This document shows positions 53,634 through 63,969 of a DNA stretch of 64,000 nucleotides, piece after piece. The stretch lies in the NCBI RefSeq assembly GCF_918741285.1, contig NZ_CAKKNC010000008.1, positions 147,910-211,909 of the forward strand, written 5' to 3'. Below the pieces are notes generated by a model. It made no database searches and was not told where the DNA came from. It was given only the letters and a program-made list of their open reading frames with translations. How positions within the stretch are numbered: the stretch's first letter is position 1; the number at the start of each line of letters is the position of its first letter. This DNA comes from Sphingobium sp. CECT 9361 (GTDB lineage Bacteria; Pseudomonadota; Alphaproteobacteria; Sphingomonadales; Sphingomonadaceae). A program made the position numbers and the translations under genes.

Positions 53634-55391
53634 ATGAGCGAGGACAGCGATTTCCGCATCCGGCCAGGCAAGGCCAAGCGCAGCAAGGCGCAGGGCCGCA
53701 ATGCGCGCGGCCTGGTGGCCGAGGTGCTGCGCGTCGCCGCCCGCAGCGGCGGCGGCAAGCGCGCCGGGTGGGGCGGATCGCGCTCGCGGGGGCAATCGAG
53801 CTTCGGGCGCGGGCGCACATCGTTCGCGCGGAGCCGCCTGTTCGGATCGGGCCGGCGCGTGCTGGTCAAGGCGCTGCCCGTCCGCCACCGCGTCGGCGGC
53901 CGGCGCATGGCGCCGCTGTCCGCGCACATCGCCTATCTGAAGCGCGAGGGCGTCACCCGCGACGGCTCGCCCGCGCGCATGTTCGACGCCGACGGGGATC
54001 GTGCCGACGATCGCGGTTTCGCGGAGCGATGCAAGGACGACCGGCATCATTTCCGCATCATCGTTTCGCCCGAGGATGCCGCCGATCTTTCCGACCTGCG
54101 CGAATACACCCGCGATCTCGTCCGCCAGATGGAAGCCGACCTCGGCACACGCCTGGAATGGATCGCGGTCGATCACTGGAACACCGACAATCCGCACGTC
54201 CATCTGCTCGTGCGCGGTGTCACCGACACCGGCGCCGATCTCGTGATGGCGCGCGACTATATCGGCCACGGCCTGCGCTCGCGCGCCGAGGAGTTGGCGT
54301 TCGCGGAGCTAGGGCCGAAACCCGAGCACGAAGTCCAGCGCGCGCTCGACCGCGAGGTGACGGCCGAGCGCTGGACCCGGCTCGACGGGGAGATCGGGCG
54401 CGCCGCCGACGAGCTGGGCGTGATCGACCTGCGCCCCGAGCGGCCCGGCCCGGACGATCCGCGACTCCGCCGGCTGATGATCGGGCGGTTGCAGCATCTG
54501 GAGACGATGGGGCTGGCGGCCGAGGGTGAGCCGGGTCAATGGGCGGTTGCGACAGGCGCGCAGGCGAAGCTGCGCGAGTTGGGGTCACGCGGCGACATCA
54601 TCCGCACGATCGGCGCGGCGCTCAAAGAGCGCGGACAGGATCGGCCGCTCGACAGCTATGCCGTCGTCAGCGGCGCTCCCGAGAAGCCGATCGCTGGCCG
54701 GCTGATCGACAAAGGACTGCACGACGAACTGACCGGGACGGCCTATGCCGTCATCGACGGCACGGACGGCCGCACCCATCACGTCCGCCTGCCGGGTCTC
54801 GAAGCGCTGGAGCATAGCCCGGCGCTCGGCGGCATCGTCGAGCTGCGCGGCGTCGGCAGGCCCGGCGACGAGAAGCCGGCGCTCATCCTCGCCACGCGAT
54901 CAGATCTCGACTTGCCCGCGCAGATCAAGGCGCCCGGCGCGACCTGGCTCGACCATCGCCTGATCGAGCGCGGCGCCGGCGTCGCGGACGGCGGGTTCGG
55001 CGCCGAGGTGCGCCGGGCGATGGACGCGCGCACTGATCATCTCGTTCGCGAGGGGCTGGCGCGCCGCTTCGGCGAACGCACGGTGTTCGAGCGCGGGATG
55101 CTCGACAGGCTCCGCAAGCGCGAGCTGGATTCCGTCGGCGCGAAGATCGCGGGCGAGACCGGGCTTGCCTATCGCCCGGCTGCCACCGGCGAGAAGATCG
55201 CAGGCGTCGTGCGCCAGCGCCTCGCGCTCACGTCCGGCCGCTTCGCCATGATCGACGACGGCCTCGGTTTCCAGCTCGTGCCTTGGGCCAGCACCCTCGA
55301 ACAGCAACTCGGCCGGCAGGTGTCCGGCGTCGTCCGCGCAGGCGGCGGCATCGACTGGGCGCTGGGCCGCAAGCGCGGCCTCGGCCTCTAA
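53634..55391 (+). CDS. rlxS: Relaxase with DUF3363 domain (RlxS-like)
   Basis: 585-aa conjugative relaxase that nicks oriT and leads the strand into the recipient. A basic N-terminal part (residues 1-90, rich in Arg, Gly and Ser) precedes the nuclease domain, where HHFRIIVSPEDA and the metal-binding DHWNTDNPHVHLLVRG (His188, His190) are visible. The C-terminal half (from about residue 290) is the DUF3363 domain typical of these ICE relaxases. No good ribosome site precedes the ATG, and a 10-bp hairpin covers the place where one would be. Confidence 0.9.
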   Translation: MSEDSDFRIRPGKAKRSKAQGRNARGLVAEVLRVAARSGGGKRAGWGGSRSRGQSSFGRGRTSFARSRLFGSGRRVLVKALPVRHRVGGRRMAPLSAHIAYLKREGVTRDGSPARMFDADGDRADDRGFAERCKDDRHHFRIIVSPEDAADLSDLREYTRDLVRQMEADLGTRLEWIAVDHWNTDNPHVHLLVRGVTDTGADLVMARDYIGHGLRSRAEELAFAELGPKPEHEVQRALDREVTAERWTRLDGEIGRAADELGVIDLRPERPGPDDPRLRRLMIGRLQHLETMGLAAEGEPGQWAVATGAQAKLRELGSRGDIIRTIGAALKERGQDRPLDSYAVVSGAPEKPIAGRLIDKGLHDELTGTAYAVIDGTDGRTHHVRLPGLEALEHSPALGGIVELRGVGRPGDEKPALILATRSDLDLPAQIKAPGATWLDHRLIERGAGVADGGFGAEVRRAMDARTDHLVREGLARRFGERTVFERGMLDRLRKRELDSVGAKIAGETGLAYRPAATGEKIAGVVRQRLALTSGRFAMIDDGLGFQLVPWASTLEQQLGRQVSGVVRAGGGIDWALGRKRGLGL

Positions 55392-55406
55392 TTCAGGAGT
55401 GAACTC

Positions 55407-57380
55407 ATGTCCGCGACCAAGATTTTGTGGGGCCAGATCATCATCGTGTTCCTGATCGTGCTTTCCGCGGTCTGGGGCGCGACGCAGTGGACCGCCGCCG
55501 CGCTCGCCTATCAGCCCGAGCTTGGTCCGCCGTGGTTCATGCTTGGCGAGTGGCGCATCTATCCGCCGCCTGCCTTCTTCTGGTGGTGGTTTTCGTTCGA
55601 CGCCTATGCGCCCGGCATCTTCCTGACGGGCGCCTATATCGCGGCGTCGGGCGGGTTCGTGTCGATCGCCGTCGCCATCGGCATGTCGGTATGGCGTGCC
55701 CGCGAGCTGAAGAACGCCGAGACCTACGGGTCGGCGCGTTGGGCGACCGAGCGGGAGGTTCGCGCCGCCGGCCTGCTCGGACCAAACGGCGTGGTGCTCG
55801 GCAAGCTCGCGCGCGACTATCTTCGCCACGACGGCCCCGAGCATGTGCTGTGCTTCGCGCCGACGAGGAGCGGCAAGGGCGTGGGCCTGGTCGTGCCGTC
55901 GCTGCTGGCCTGGCCGGCATCGGCGATCGTCCACGACATCAAGGGCGAGAACTGGCAGCTCACCGCGGGCTTCCGCGCGCGGCATGGCCGGGTGCTGCTG
56001 TTCGATCCGACCAACGCCGCGTCGGCCGCCTACAACCCGCTGCTGGAGGTGCGGCGCGGCCAGTGGGAAGTGCGCGACGTGCAGAATGTCGCCGACGTGC
56101 TGGTCGATCCCGAAGGCAGTCTCGAGCGTCGCAATCATTGGGAGAAAACCTCTCACTCGCTGCTGGTCGGCGCGATCCTCCACGTCCTCTACGCCGAGCC
56201 CGACAAGACGCTGGCCGGCGTTGCGGGATTCCTGTCCGATCCGTCGCGCACGATCGAGCAGACACTGGCCGCGATGATGGCGACGCCGCACCTGGGCAAG
56301 GCCGGCGTGCATCCCGTGGTCGCCTCGGCCGCGCGCGAGCTGCTGAACAAATCCGATAACGAGCGATCGGGCGTGCTCAGCACCGCCATGTCGTTCCTCG
56401 GCCTTTACCGCGATCCGGTCGTCGCGCAGGTCACGCGGGCCTGTCAGTGGCGCATATCGGATCTGGTCGAGGGCGACCGGCCGGCGACGCTCTACCTCGT
56501 CGTGCCGCCCAGCGACATCTCGCGGACCAAGCCGCTGATCCGCCTCATCCTCAACCAGATCGGACGGAGGCTGACCGAGGAGCTGACGCCGAAGGGCGAC
56601 CGGCATCGCGTGCTGCTGATGCTCGACGAGTTTCCGGCGCTCGGCCGGCTCGACTTCTTCGAGTCCGCGCTGGCGTTCATGGCGGGCTACGGGCTGAAGG
56701 CGTTCCTCATCGCACAGTCGCTCAATCAGATCGAAAAGGCTTACGGCCCCAACAACGCGATCCTCGACAACTGCCATGTGCGCGTGAGCTTCGCCACCAA
56801 CGACGAGCGGACCGCCAAGCGCGTGTCGGACGCGCTCGGCACCGCGACCGAGATGCGCGCGATGAAGAACTATGCCGGGCACCGTCTCTCGCCTTGGCTC
56901 GGACATTTGATGGTGTCGCGGTCCGAGACCGCCCGGCAGCTCCTCACGCCGGGCGAGGTGATGCAGCTCCCGCCCGACGACGAGATCGTGATGGTGGCGG
57001 GCGTTCATCCGATCCGCGCGAAGAAGGCGCGCTACTTCCGCGATCCGCGTTTCGCCGAGCGGATCATGGCCGCGCCCGAGCCGGCCGCGGTCGCGGCCCG
57101 GCCTGACGACTGGACCGGCCGCGCGGCCGCCGCCGATCCCGCCGATGTGGCGCGGATCGTTCGTGCGCAGGAGGACGCCGCCAATGGCGGGCTGCGCCGG
57201 GAGCCCGAGCTGCCCGAGCATGTCGCCATCGCGCCGGAGACGACGGCGCCGCCCGCACAGGAGTTCGCGATCGTCGACGACGAACCCGAGGACGCGGCGC
57301 GGCAGGCCGCCGTGAGGCGCCGGATGCAGGGGCTCGCGCGGCAGGCGTCGCTCGACCCCGGCGACGGGATCGATCTGTAG
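55407..57380 (+). CDS. traG: Type IV coupling protein TraG/VirD4
   Basis: 657-aa inner-membrane ATPase that passes the relaxase-DNA complex to the transfer channel. Two helices in the first 95 residues are followed by Walker A APTRSGKG (Lys157) and Walker B LLMLDEFPALGRLDFFESAL (Asp407). It lies 15 bases after the relaxase gene. Confidence 0.95.
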   Translation: MSATKILWGQIIIVFLIVLSAVWGATQWTAAALAYQPELGPPWFMLGEWRIYPPPAFFWWWFSFDAYAPGIFLTGAYIAASGGFVSIAVAIGMSVWRARELKNAETYGSARWATEREVRAAGLLGPNGVVLGKLARDYLRHDGPEHVLCFAPTRSGKGVGLVVPSLLAWPASAIVHDIKGENWQLTAGFRARHGRVLLFDPTNAASAAYNPLLEVRRGQWEVRDVQNVADVLVDPEGSLERRNHWEKTSHSLLVGAILHVLYAEPDKTLAGVAGFLSDPSRTIEQTLAAMMATPHLGKAGVHPVVASAARELLNKSDNERSGVLSTAMSFLGLYRDPVVAQVTRACQWRISDLVEGDRPATLYLVVPPSDISRTKPLIRLILNQIGRRLTEELTPKGDRHRVLLMLDEFPALGRLDFFESALAFMAGYGLKAFLIAQSLNQIEKAYGPNNAILDNCHVRVSFATNDERTAKRVSDALGTATEMRAMKNYAGHRLSPWLGHLMVSRSETARQLLTPGEVMQLPPDDEIVMVAGVHPIRAKKARYFRDPRFAERIMAAPEPAAVAARPDDWTGRAAAADPADVARIVRAQEDAANGGLRREPELPEHVAIAPETTAPPAQEFAIVDDEPEDAARQAAVRRRMQGLARQASLDPGDGIDL

Positions 57381-57389
57381 GAGTCCGTG

Positions 57390-57815
57390 ATGCGCACCCG
57401 CCTCAATGTCTATTTCCCGCCGGCGCTCGCCAAACAGGTCGACGAGCTGGCCATCCGTCGGCGCATCTCTCGTTCGGCGATCGTGGAGGCGGCGGTCGCC
57501 TCCTATCTGTCGCCGGACGGCGCCGATCGGATGGAGGCCGCGTTCGCGCGGCGGCTTGACCGCCTGTCGCGACAGGTTCAACGGCTTGAGCGCAATACGG
57601 GCCTGACGACCGAGGCGCTGACGCTATTCGTCCGCTTCTGGCTGGCCGTAACGCCGCCGCTTCCCGACGACGAGCAGGCCGCGGCCCAGGTCAAGGGGCG
57701 CAAGCGCTATGAGGGGTTCGTAGAAACACTCGGCCGCCGCTACGCGAGCGGCAAGAGCCTGATGGATGAGATCCCCGAGGACGTCTGGCCGAAGCAGTCG
57801 CCCGATTCGGAATAA
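57390..57815 (+). CDS. Ribbon-helix-helix protein of the transfer operon
   Basis: 141-aa protein. The first 45 residues are a CopG-type ribbon-helix-helix (MRTRLNVYFPPALAKQVDEL, then RRISRSAIVEAAVASYL); the middle holds a predicted membrane-like or helical segment (LTLFVRFWLAVTPPLP). In related trb clusters this gene sits between traG and trbB. ATG at 57390 has GGAG six bases upstream; it may repress transfer genes or aid relaxosome binding. Confidence 0.78.
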   Translation: MRTRLNVYFPPALAKQVDELAIRRRISRSAIVEAAVASYLSPDGADRMEAAFARRLDRLSRQVQRLERNTGLTTEALTLFVRFWLAVTPPLPDDEQAAAQVKGRKRYEGFVETLGRRYASGKSLMDEIPEDVWPKQSPDSE

Positions 57816-57985
57816 TCATGGTCTCGGCGGGCGGGATGCCGGTCGGCCGATCCGCATCCTGCAAGTATATGCCGCCGCCTCTACTACGCCTTCAACTAGC
57901 TGTTGCGGCGGATAAATTTCTGGCTCTCTTGATGTGCTCCTGACGCCGGGCGGCGGTTCGCCCGGTCCATTGCAGGGGCCAAGTC

Positions 57986-58972
57986 TTGACCGTCCACCCG
58001 ATCCGATCCGAAGCGAAATCCCGCGGCGCGCGGATGCTGCGCACCGCGCTCGGGGCCTCGATCGCGGCCTGGCTCGAAGACCCCGCCGTCATCGAGGTTA
58101 TGCTGAACCCGGACGGCCGGCTGTGGGTCGATCGGCTCGGTGAGGGCATCAGCGACACCGGCATGACGCTGGTGGCAGCGGACGGCGAGCGCATCGTTCG
58201 TCTCGTCGCACACCATGTCGGCGTCGAGGTTCACGCGAAGTCTCCGCGCGTCTCGGCGGAGCTGCCCGAAGGCGGCGAGCGGTTCGAGGGGCTGTTGCCG
58301 CCCGTGGTCGCCGCGCCGGCCTTTGCGATCCGCAAGCCCGCCGTCGCTGTGTTCACGCTCGACGACTATGCGGCGGCGGGGATCATGTCAGGGCGCCAGG
58401 CCGAGGCGCTACGGCACGGCGTCGAGACCCGCGCCAACATCCTCGTCGCAGGCGGCACCGGCAGCGGCAAGACCACGCTGGTCAACGCGCTCCTGGCCGA
58501 AGTCGCCAAGACCACCGACCGCATCGTCCTCATAGAAGACACGCGCGAGCTGCAATGCGCCGCGCCCAATCTGGTCGCCATGCGGACCAAGGATGGCGTC
58601 ATCTCGCTGTCCGATCTTGTGCGGTCCTCGCTGCGCCTGCGCCCCGACCGTATCCCGATCGGCGAGGTGCGCGGCGCCGAAGCGCTCGACCTCCTCAAAG
58701 CCTGGGGCACCGGCCATCCCGGCGGCATCGGCACGATCCACGCCGGGACGGCGCTCGGCGCGCTGCGCCGCATGGAGCAGCTCATCCAGGAGGCCGTCAT
58801 CACGGTCCCGCGCGCGCTGCTCGCCGAGACCATCGACCTGATCGCCGTGCTGGTCCGCGACGGGCACGGCCGCCGCCTCGCCGAGCTGGCCCGTGTCGAA
58901 GGGCTCGACCCTGCGACCGGCGATTACCGGCTCACACCGCTTTCCAACACCCAACCGGGAGACCTGCCATGA
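57986..58972 (+). CDS. trbB: TrbB, VirB11-type traffic ATPase
   Basis: 328-aa cytoplasmic hexameric ATPase of the mating-pair system. Walker [10 protein letters not shown] (Lys162), the Asp box LIEDTRELQ, and the His box [14 protein letters not shown] are present. TTG at 57986 is the only start that gives the usual N-terminus, with AGGGG eight bases upstream. Confidence 0.93.
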   Translation: MTVHPIRSEAKSRGARMLRTALGASIAAWLEDPAVIEVMLNPDGRLWVDRLGEGISDTGMTLVAADGERIVRLVAHHVGVEVHAKSPRVSAELPEGGERFEGLLPPVVAAPAFAIRKPAVAVFTLDDYAAAGIMSGRQAEALRHGVETRANILVAGGTGSGKTTLVNALLAEVAKTTDRIVLIEDTRELQCAAPNLVAMRTKDGVISLSDLVRSSLRLRPDRIPIGEVRGAEALDLLKAWGTGHPGGIGTIHAGTALGALRRMEQLIQEAVITVPRALLAETIDLIAVLVRDGHGRRLAELARVEGLDPATGDYRLTPLSNTQPGDLP

Positions 58973-59304
58973 TCCATGCCATCCGGCATGGCGCACGTCG
59001 CGCCATGCTTGCCGCCACCGCCAGCGTGATCGCGCTGACCTTCGCCGTCCCGGCCCATGCGGGTGGATCGTCGATGCCATGGGAAGCGCCGCTCCAGTCG
59101 ATCCTCGAAAGCATCGAGGGGCCGGTGGCCAAGATCGTCGCGGTCATCATCATCATCGTGACCGGCCTGACGCTGGCCTTCGGCGACACGTCGGGCGGCT
59201 TCCGCCGGCTGATCCAGATCGTGTTCGGGCTGAGCATCGCATTCGCTGCGTCGAGCTTCTTCCTGTCCTTCTTCAGCTTCGGCGGCGGGGCGCTGATCGC
59301 ATGA
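58969..59304 (+). CDS. trbC: TrbC, conjugative pilin
   Basis: 111-aa pilin precursor with a signal peptide (MLAATASVIALTFAVPAHAG) and two hydrophobic helices (IVAVIIIIVTGLTLAFGD and the terminal FFLSFFSFGGG). It is probably processed by TraF. ATG overlaps the trbB stop (ATGA). Confidence 0.92.
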   Translation: MIHAIRHGARRAMLAATASVIALTFAVPAHAGGSSMPWEAPLQSILESIEGPVAKIVAVIIIIVTGLTLAFGDTSGGFRRLIQIVFGLSIAFAASSFFLSFFSFGGGALIA

Positions 59305-59582
59305 CGGGCGCAGCCGAATATGGCGAACCGATCGCGGGCTTCTACGCCCCCGTCCACCGGGCGCTGACTGAGCCGATCCTGCTCGGCGGCGCCCCCCGGT
59401 CGCTCGCCATCGTCAACGGGACGTTGGCGGGCGCGATCGGCCTTGGCCTGCGCCTCTGGATCGCCGGCCTCGTCATCTGGGCCATCGGCCATGCGCTCTC
59501 CGTCTGGGCCGCGCGCCGTGACCCGCAATTCGTGGACGTGGCCCGCCGCCACCTCCGTTACCCGAGCTGGATGCGGTCATGA
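59301..59582 (+). CDS. trbD: TrbD, VirB3-like inner-membrane protein
   Basis: 93-aa protein with one or two helices (LAIVNGTLAGAIGLGLRLWI, AGLVIWAIGHAL) and the family start PVHRALTEPILLGGAPRSLA. It anchors the TrbE ATPase. Overlapping stop/start codons join it to trbC and trbE. Confidence 0.9.
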   Translation: MTGAAEYGEPIAGFYAPVHRALTEPILLGGAPRSLAIVNGTLAGAIGLGLRLWIAGLVIWAIGHALSVWAARRDPQFVDVARRHLRYPSWMRS

Positions 59583-62029
59583 TGAGCCTTCGCGAATACC
59601 GCGGGCACGCGGCGCACCTTGCCGACTTCCTGCCCTGGGCCGCGCTGGTCGGCGAAGGCGTCGTGCTCAACAAGGACGGCAGCTTTCAACGCACGGCGCG
59701 TTTCCGCGGCCCCGATCTCGATAGCGCCACGCCGGCCGAGCTGGTCGCGACGACGGCGCGGCTCAACAATTCGCTGCGCCGGCTCGGTTCGGGCTGGGCG
59801 ATCTTCGTCGAGGCGCAGCGCACGCCCGCGCTCGACTATCCCGAATCCACGTTCCCCGATCCGGTCTCGGCGCTGGTCGATATGGAGCGCCGCGAACAGT
59901 TCCGCGAGGAAGGGGCACACTTCGAGAGTGCCTATTATCTGACGCTGCTGTGGATGCCGCCGGCCGAGGAAGCCGCGCGCGCCGAAGGCTGGCTCTACGA
60001 GGGCCGTTCAACATCCGGTGTCGACCCTTGGGAGCTGCTCAAGGGTTTCACCGATCGCAGCGACCGCGTGCTGAACCTGGTCGAAGGTTTCGTGCCCGAA
60101 GTCCGCTGGCTCCAGACGCAAGAGACGCTGACCTATCTGCACAGCACGATCTCGACCCGCCGTCAGCGCGTCCGCGTTCCTGAGACGCCCATGCATCTCG
60201 ACGCGCTGCTGGCTGACGAGCCGCTGACCGGCGGTCTCGAACCGAAGCTGGGCGACCATCATCTCCGCACGCTGACCATCGTCGGCTTCCCGTCCGTCAC
60301 GTTCCCCGGACTGCTCGACGAGCTGAACCGGCTCGCCTTCGAGTATCGCTGGTCCACCCGCGCGATCATGCTCGACAAGACCGACGCGACCAAGCTGCTC
60401 ACCCGGATCCGTCGCCAGTGGTTCGCCAAGCGCAAGAGCGTCGCCGCGATCCTGAAAGAGGTGATGACCAACGAGGCATCAACGCTGCTCGACAGCGACG
60501 CCTCGAACAAGGCCGCCGACGCCGACACCGCCCTGCAGGAGCTGGGCGCCGACTATGCAGGCATGGCCTATGTCACCGCGACCGTGACGGTGTGGGACCG
60601 CGATCCGGCCATAGCCGCCGAGAAGCTGCGGCTGGTCGAGAAGGTCATCCAGGGCCGCGACTTCACGGTCATCCCCGAGGGCATGAACGCGATCGAGGCA
60701 TGGTTGGGGAGCCTTCCCGGCCACACCTACGCAAATGTTCGTCAGCCCCCGGTTTCCACGCTCAATCTCGCCCACCTGATCCCCCTGTCAGCGGTATGGG
60801 CGGGGCCGGAACGGGACGAGCACTTCGGACAACCCCCCTTGCTTTATGGCAGGACCGAAGGCTCGACCCCGTTCCGGTTTTCCCTTCACGTCGGCGATGT
60901 CGGCCATACGCTGATCGTCGGCCCGACCGGCGCCGGTAAGTCGGTGCTGCTCGCGCTCATGGCGATGCAGTTCCGCCGCTACGAGAGTGCTCAGGTCTTC
61001 GCCTTCGATTTCGGCGGCAGCATCCGCGCCGCCGCGCTCGGCATGGGCGGCGACTGGCAGGATCTCGGCGGGATGCTCGCCGACGAAGCGGAGACAGGCG
61101 TCCAGCTTCAGCCGCTTGGAGCGATCGACGATCCCGCCGAGCGCGCCTGGGCGGCTGAATGGCTGGCGGCGATCCTCGCCTCCGAAGGCGTCGCGGTCGA
61201 TCCGCAGGCCAAGGAGCATCTCTGGTCCGCGCTCGGATCGCTGGCGTCCGCCCCGGCGCCCGAGCGCACGCTGACCGGGTTGGCCGTGCTGCTCCAGAGC
61301 CAGCAGCTCAAGCAGGCGCTCGCTTCCTATTGTATCGGCGGGCCGTGGGGCCGGCTGCTCGACGCCGAGACCGAACGGCTCGGCGAGGCGTCGGTTCAGG
61401 CGTTCGAGACCGAGGGCCTGGTCGGCGCCGGCTCGGCCGCGGCGGTCCTGTCCTACCTGTTCCACCGGATCGAAGGCCGCTTGGACGGCTCGCCGACGCT
61501 CATCATCATCGACGAGGGTTGGCTGGTCCTCGACAGCCCGGATTTCGCCGCGCAGCTCCGCGAATGGCTCAAGACCTTGCGGAAGAAGAACGCCAGCGTG
61601 GTGTTCGCCACGCAGAGCCTCGCCGACATCGAGACGTCGAGCATCGCGCCGGCCATCATCGAGAGCTGCCCGACACGCATCTTCCTGCCGAACGAGCGCG
61701 CGGCCGAGCCGCAGATCGCGGCGATCTATGAGCGGTTCGGGCTCAACGCGCGGCAGATCGAAATCCTCAGCCGGGCGACGCCCAAGCGCGACTATTACTG
61801 CCAGTCACGCCGCGGCAATCGGCTCTTCGAGCTGGGGCTGGGCGAGGTGGCGCTGGCGTTTGCCGCCGCGTCGTCAAAGACCGACCAGCTCCGCATCGCC
61901 GAATTGATCGACGCCCACGGGCAATCCGCCTTCGCGGCCGAATGGCTGCGCCATCGCGGCTGCGCCTGGGCCGTCGAGCTTCTTCCTCCCGATCCCTCGC
62001 ATCAACCTCAGCAGGAGTTACCACTATGA
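59579..62029 (+). CDS. trbE: TrbE, VirB4-type ATPase
   Basis: 816-aa ATPase of the transfer channel. Walker A GPTGAGKSV (Lys454) is followed by Walker B TLIIIDEGWLVL and the motif FATQSLADIETSSIAPAI. The CagE/TrbE N-terminal domain occupies residues 1-400. Translation may begin at either of two adjacent ATGs (59579 or 59582). Confidence 0.95.
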   Translation: MMSLREYRGHAAHLADFLPWAALVGEGVVLNKDGSFQRTARFRGPDLDSATPAELVATTARLNNSLRRLGSGWAIFVEAQRTPALDYPESTFPDPVSALVDMERREQFREEGAHFESAYYLTLLWMPPAEEAARAEGWLYEGRSTSGVDPWELLKGFTDRSDRVLNLVEGFVPEVRWLQTQETLTYLHSTISTRRQRVRVPETPMHLDALLADEPLTGGLEPKLGDHHLRTLTIVGFPSVTFPGLLDELNRLAFEYRWSTRAIMLDKTDATKLLTRIRRQWFAKRKSVAAILKEVMTNEASTLLDSDASNKAADADTALQELGADYAGMAYVTATVTVWDRDPAIAAEKLRLVEKVIQGRDFTVIPEGMNAIEAWLGSLPGHTYANVRQPPVSTLNLAHLIPLSAVWAGPERDEHFGQPPLLYGRTEGSTPFRFSLHVGDVGHTLIVGPTGAGKSVLLALMAMQFRRYESAQVFAFDFGGSIRAAALGMGGDWQDLGGMLADEAETGVQLQPLGAIDDPAERAWAAEWLAAILASEGVAVDPQAKEHLWSALGSLASAPAPERTLTGLAVLLQSQQLKQALASYCIGGPWGRLLDAETERLGEASVQAFETEGLVGAGSAAAVLSYLFHRIEGRLDGSPTLIIIDEGWLVLDSPDFAAQLREWLKTLRKKNASVVFATQSLADIETSSIAPAIIESCPTRIFLPNERAAEPQIAAIYERFGLNARQIEILSRATPKRDYYCQSRRGNRLFELGLGEVALAFAAASSKTDQLRIAELIDAHGQSAFAAEWLRHRGCAWAVELLPPDPSHQPQQELPL

Positions 62030-62742
62030 AGACGACTATCCTGCGCCGTGCCATCCTGGCCGGCGCCATCGCGACGTCGAGCGCCATCGGCATCACTGCC
62101 GCGACACCGGCGCACGCGCAGTTCGGCGGGATCGTCTATGACCCGACCAACTATGCGCAGAACGTGCTGACGGCGGCCCGGTCGCTCCAGCAGATCAACA
62201 ACCAGATCCAGCAAATCCAGAACCAGGCGACCTCGCTCATCAACGAGGCGCGCAACCTGACCTCGCTGCCGTTCAGCTCGCTCCAGCAGTTGCAGCAGCA
62301 GGTGCAGCGCACCCAGCAGCTTCTTGGGCAAGCGCAACGCATCGCCTATGACGTGCAGAACGTCCAGCAGGTGTTCGGCAGCCGCTACAAGGGTGCGACG
62401 CTGACGGGCACGCAGGCGCAGATGGTCGCCAATGCGAATGCGCGGTGGGAGGATAGCGTCGGCGCGTTCGAGGACTCGCTGAAGGTGCAGGCAGGCGTCG
62501 TCGGCAATATCGACGGCGCGCGCACGGCGATGGACGGTCTGGTCTCGGCCAGCCAGTCGGCGACCGGCGCGCTTCAGGCGACGCAGGCGGGCAACCAGCT
62601 TCTCGCCCTGCAATCGCAGCAGCTCGCGGACCTTACCGCTGCGGTCGCCGCGCAGGGCCGCGCACAGGCGCTGCAATCCGCGCGCCAGGCCGCCGAGGAG
62701 GCGGAGGGCCGCGAGCGGTTCCGCCGCTTCATGGGCAACTGA
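62026..62742 (+). CDS. trbJ: TrbJ, VirB5-like pilus-associated protein
   Basis: 238-aa exported protein (signal peptide ending PAHAQ) followed by a glutamine-rich coiled coil (SLQQINNQIQQIQNQATSLI, LQQLQQQVQRTQQLLGQAQ). VirB5-like proteins sit at the pilus tip and aid contact with recipients. ATG overlaps the trbE stop. Confidence 0.92.
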   Translation: MKTTILRRAILAGAIATSSAIGITAATPAHAQFGGIVYDPTNYAQNVLTAARSLQQINNQIQQIQNQATSLINEARNLTSLPFSSLQQLQQQVQRTQQLLGQAQRIAYDVQNVQQVFGSRYKGATLTGTQAQMVANANARWEDSVGAFEDSLKVQAGVVGNIDGARTAMDGLVSASQSATGALQATQAGNQLLALQSQQLADLTAAVAAQGRAQALQSARQAAEEAEGRERFRRFMGN

Positions 62743-62748
62743 TCGCCC

Positions 62749-63054
62749 ATGTCGCGCACGGCGAAGATCGCGGGGGTGTCGGCGCTGGCCGGGCTGATGA
62801 TGACGGTGGCGATCGTCGCCGCCACCCGGCCGAGCGCACCACCTCCATCACCGCGCGCCGCCGTAGCGGCGGACGAAGGCCGCGCCCGGCTCGCGCGTGA
62901 GCTGGATCGATGCGCGACGCTCACCATGCCGGACGCGGGCTGCGAGGCGGCCTGGGCCGAGAACCGCCGCCGCTTCTTCCGACAGGATGAGCCTGCCCCC
63001 GACACCGAGCGCGACGGCGGCCCGTCGTCGCCCGCCAAAGGCGACGCGCCATGA
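62749..63054 (+). CDS. trbK: TrbK-like entry exclusion protein
   Basis: 101-aa protein with one N-terminal helix (IAGVSALAGLMMTVAIVAAT) and a small conserved domain with two cysteines (DRCATLTMPDAGCEAAWAEN), the form of the alternative TrbK in Tn4371-like and rhizobial systems. It should prevent uptake of a second copy of the element. There is no lipobox. Confidence 0.85.
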   Translation: MSRTAKIAGVSALAGLMMTVAIVAATRPSAPPPSPRAAVAADEGRARLARELDRCATLTMPDAGCEAAWAENRRRFFRQDEPAPDTERDGGPSSPAKGDAP

Positions 63055-63967
63055 ACGACACATCGGTCATCGACACCTTCCTCAGCGTCTTCACCGGCTA
63101 CATAGATAGCGGGTTCGGCCTGCTCGGCGGCGAGGTCAGCTTCCTCTCGACGACCTTGATCGCCATCGACGTGACGCTCGCCGGGCTGTTCTGGGCCTGG
63201 GGCGCGGACGAGGACGTGCTTCAGCGCCTCATCAAGAAGACGCTCTATATCGGCACCTTCGCCTTCATCATCGGCAACTTCTCCTCGCTCGCCAATATCG
63301 TGTTCCAGTCGTTCGCCGGGCTCGGCCTCAAGGCGAGCGGCGGGGCGATGTCGATCTCCGATTTCATGAAACCCGGCATGATCGCCGCGAAGGGCCTCGA
63401 AGCCGGCAGGCCGCTACTCGACGCCGCAGGTCAATTTTCCAACCTCTGGGCGGTCTTCTCGAACCTCGCGCTGATCCTCGTGTTGCTGCTCGCCTGGGTC
63501 ATCGTCGTGCTCGCCTTCTTCATCATCGCGGTGCAGGTCTTCATCACGCTGATCGAGTTCAAGCTGGTGACGCTCGCCGGCTTCGTGCTGCTGCCCTTCG
63601 CCTTCTTCAACAAGACCGCGTTCATGGCCGAGAAGGTCTTGGGCCATGTCGTCTCGACCGGCATCAAGGTGCTGGTCCTGGCCGTCATCACCGGCATCGG
63701 CACGACGCTCTTCAGCCAGTTCACCAACGCCAGCCTCGGCGTCGCGCCCGACATCAACCAGGTCATGGCGATCGCGCTGGCCGCACTGTCGCTGCTCGGC
63801 CTTTCGATTTTCGGTCCCGGCATCGCCAACGGCATCGTTTCTGGCGGTCCCGCGCTCGGGGCGGGCGCGGCGGCCGGAACCGTGCTCGCGGCCGGCGGCG
63901 CGCTGGTCGGCGGCGCGGCCGCCGCCCGCCTTGGCGCTGGCGCGGTTGCGGGCGCCGTGGGTGGGGG
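63051..63967 (+). CDS. trbL: TrbL, VirB6-like channel protein (truncated by contig end)
   Basis: About 305 visible residues of a polytopic inner-membrane channel protein: MNDTSVIDTFLSVFTGYIDS, at least five helices (AVFSNLALILVLLLAWVIVV, LVTLAGFVLLPFAFF), then a Gly/Ala-rich segment typical of the TrbL C-terminal part. ATG overlaps the trbK stop (ATGA). The reading frame runs into adapter sequence at about 63968, so the rest of the gene and trbF, trbG and trbI are missing from this contig. Confidence 0.92.
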
Positions 63968-63969
63968 CC

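Noticed and set aside
53392..53637. 81-aa frame starting in an ATGA overlap with the transglycosylase stop
   Set aside because: The overlap is tempting, but the translation is low-complexity, there is no ribosome site, and the DNA carries oriT-like repeats.
54900..57581. 893-aa open frame on the minus strand
   Set aside because: It lies antisense to traG and to the end of the relaxase gene, whose motifs are unmistakable; the frame is open because of high GC third positions, and its translation is Arg/Gly/His-rich with no family features.
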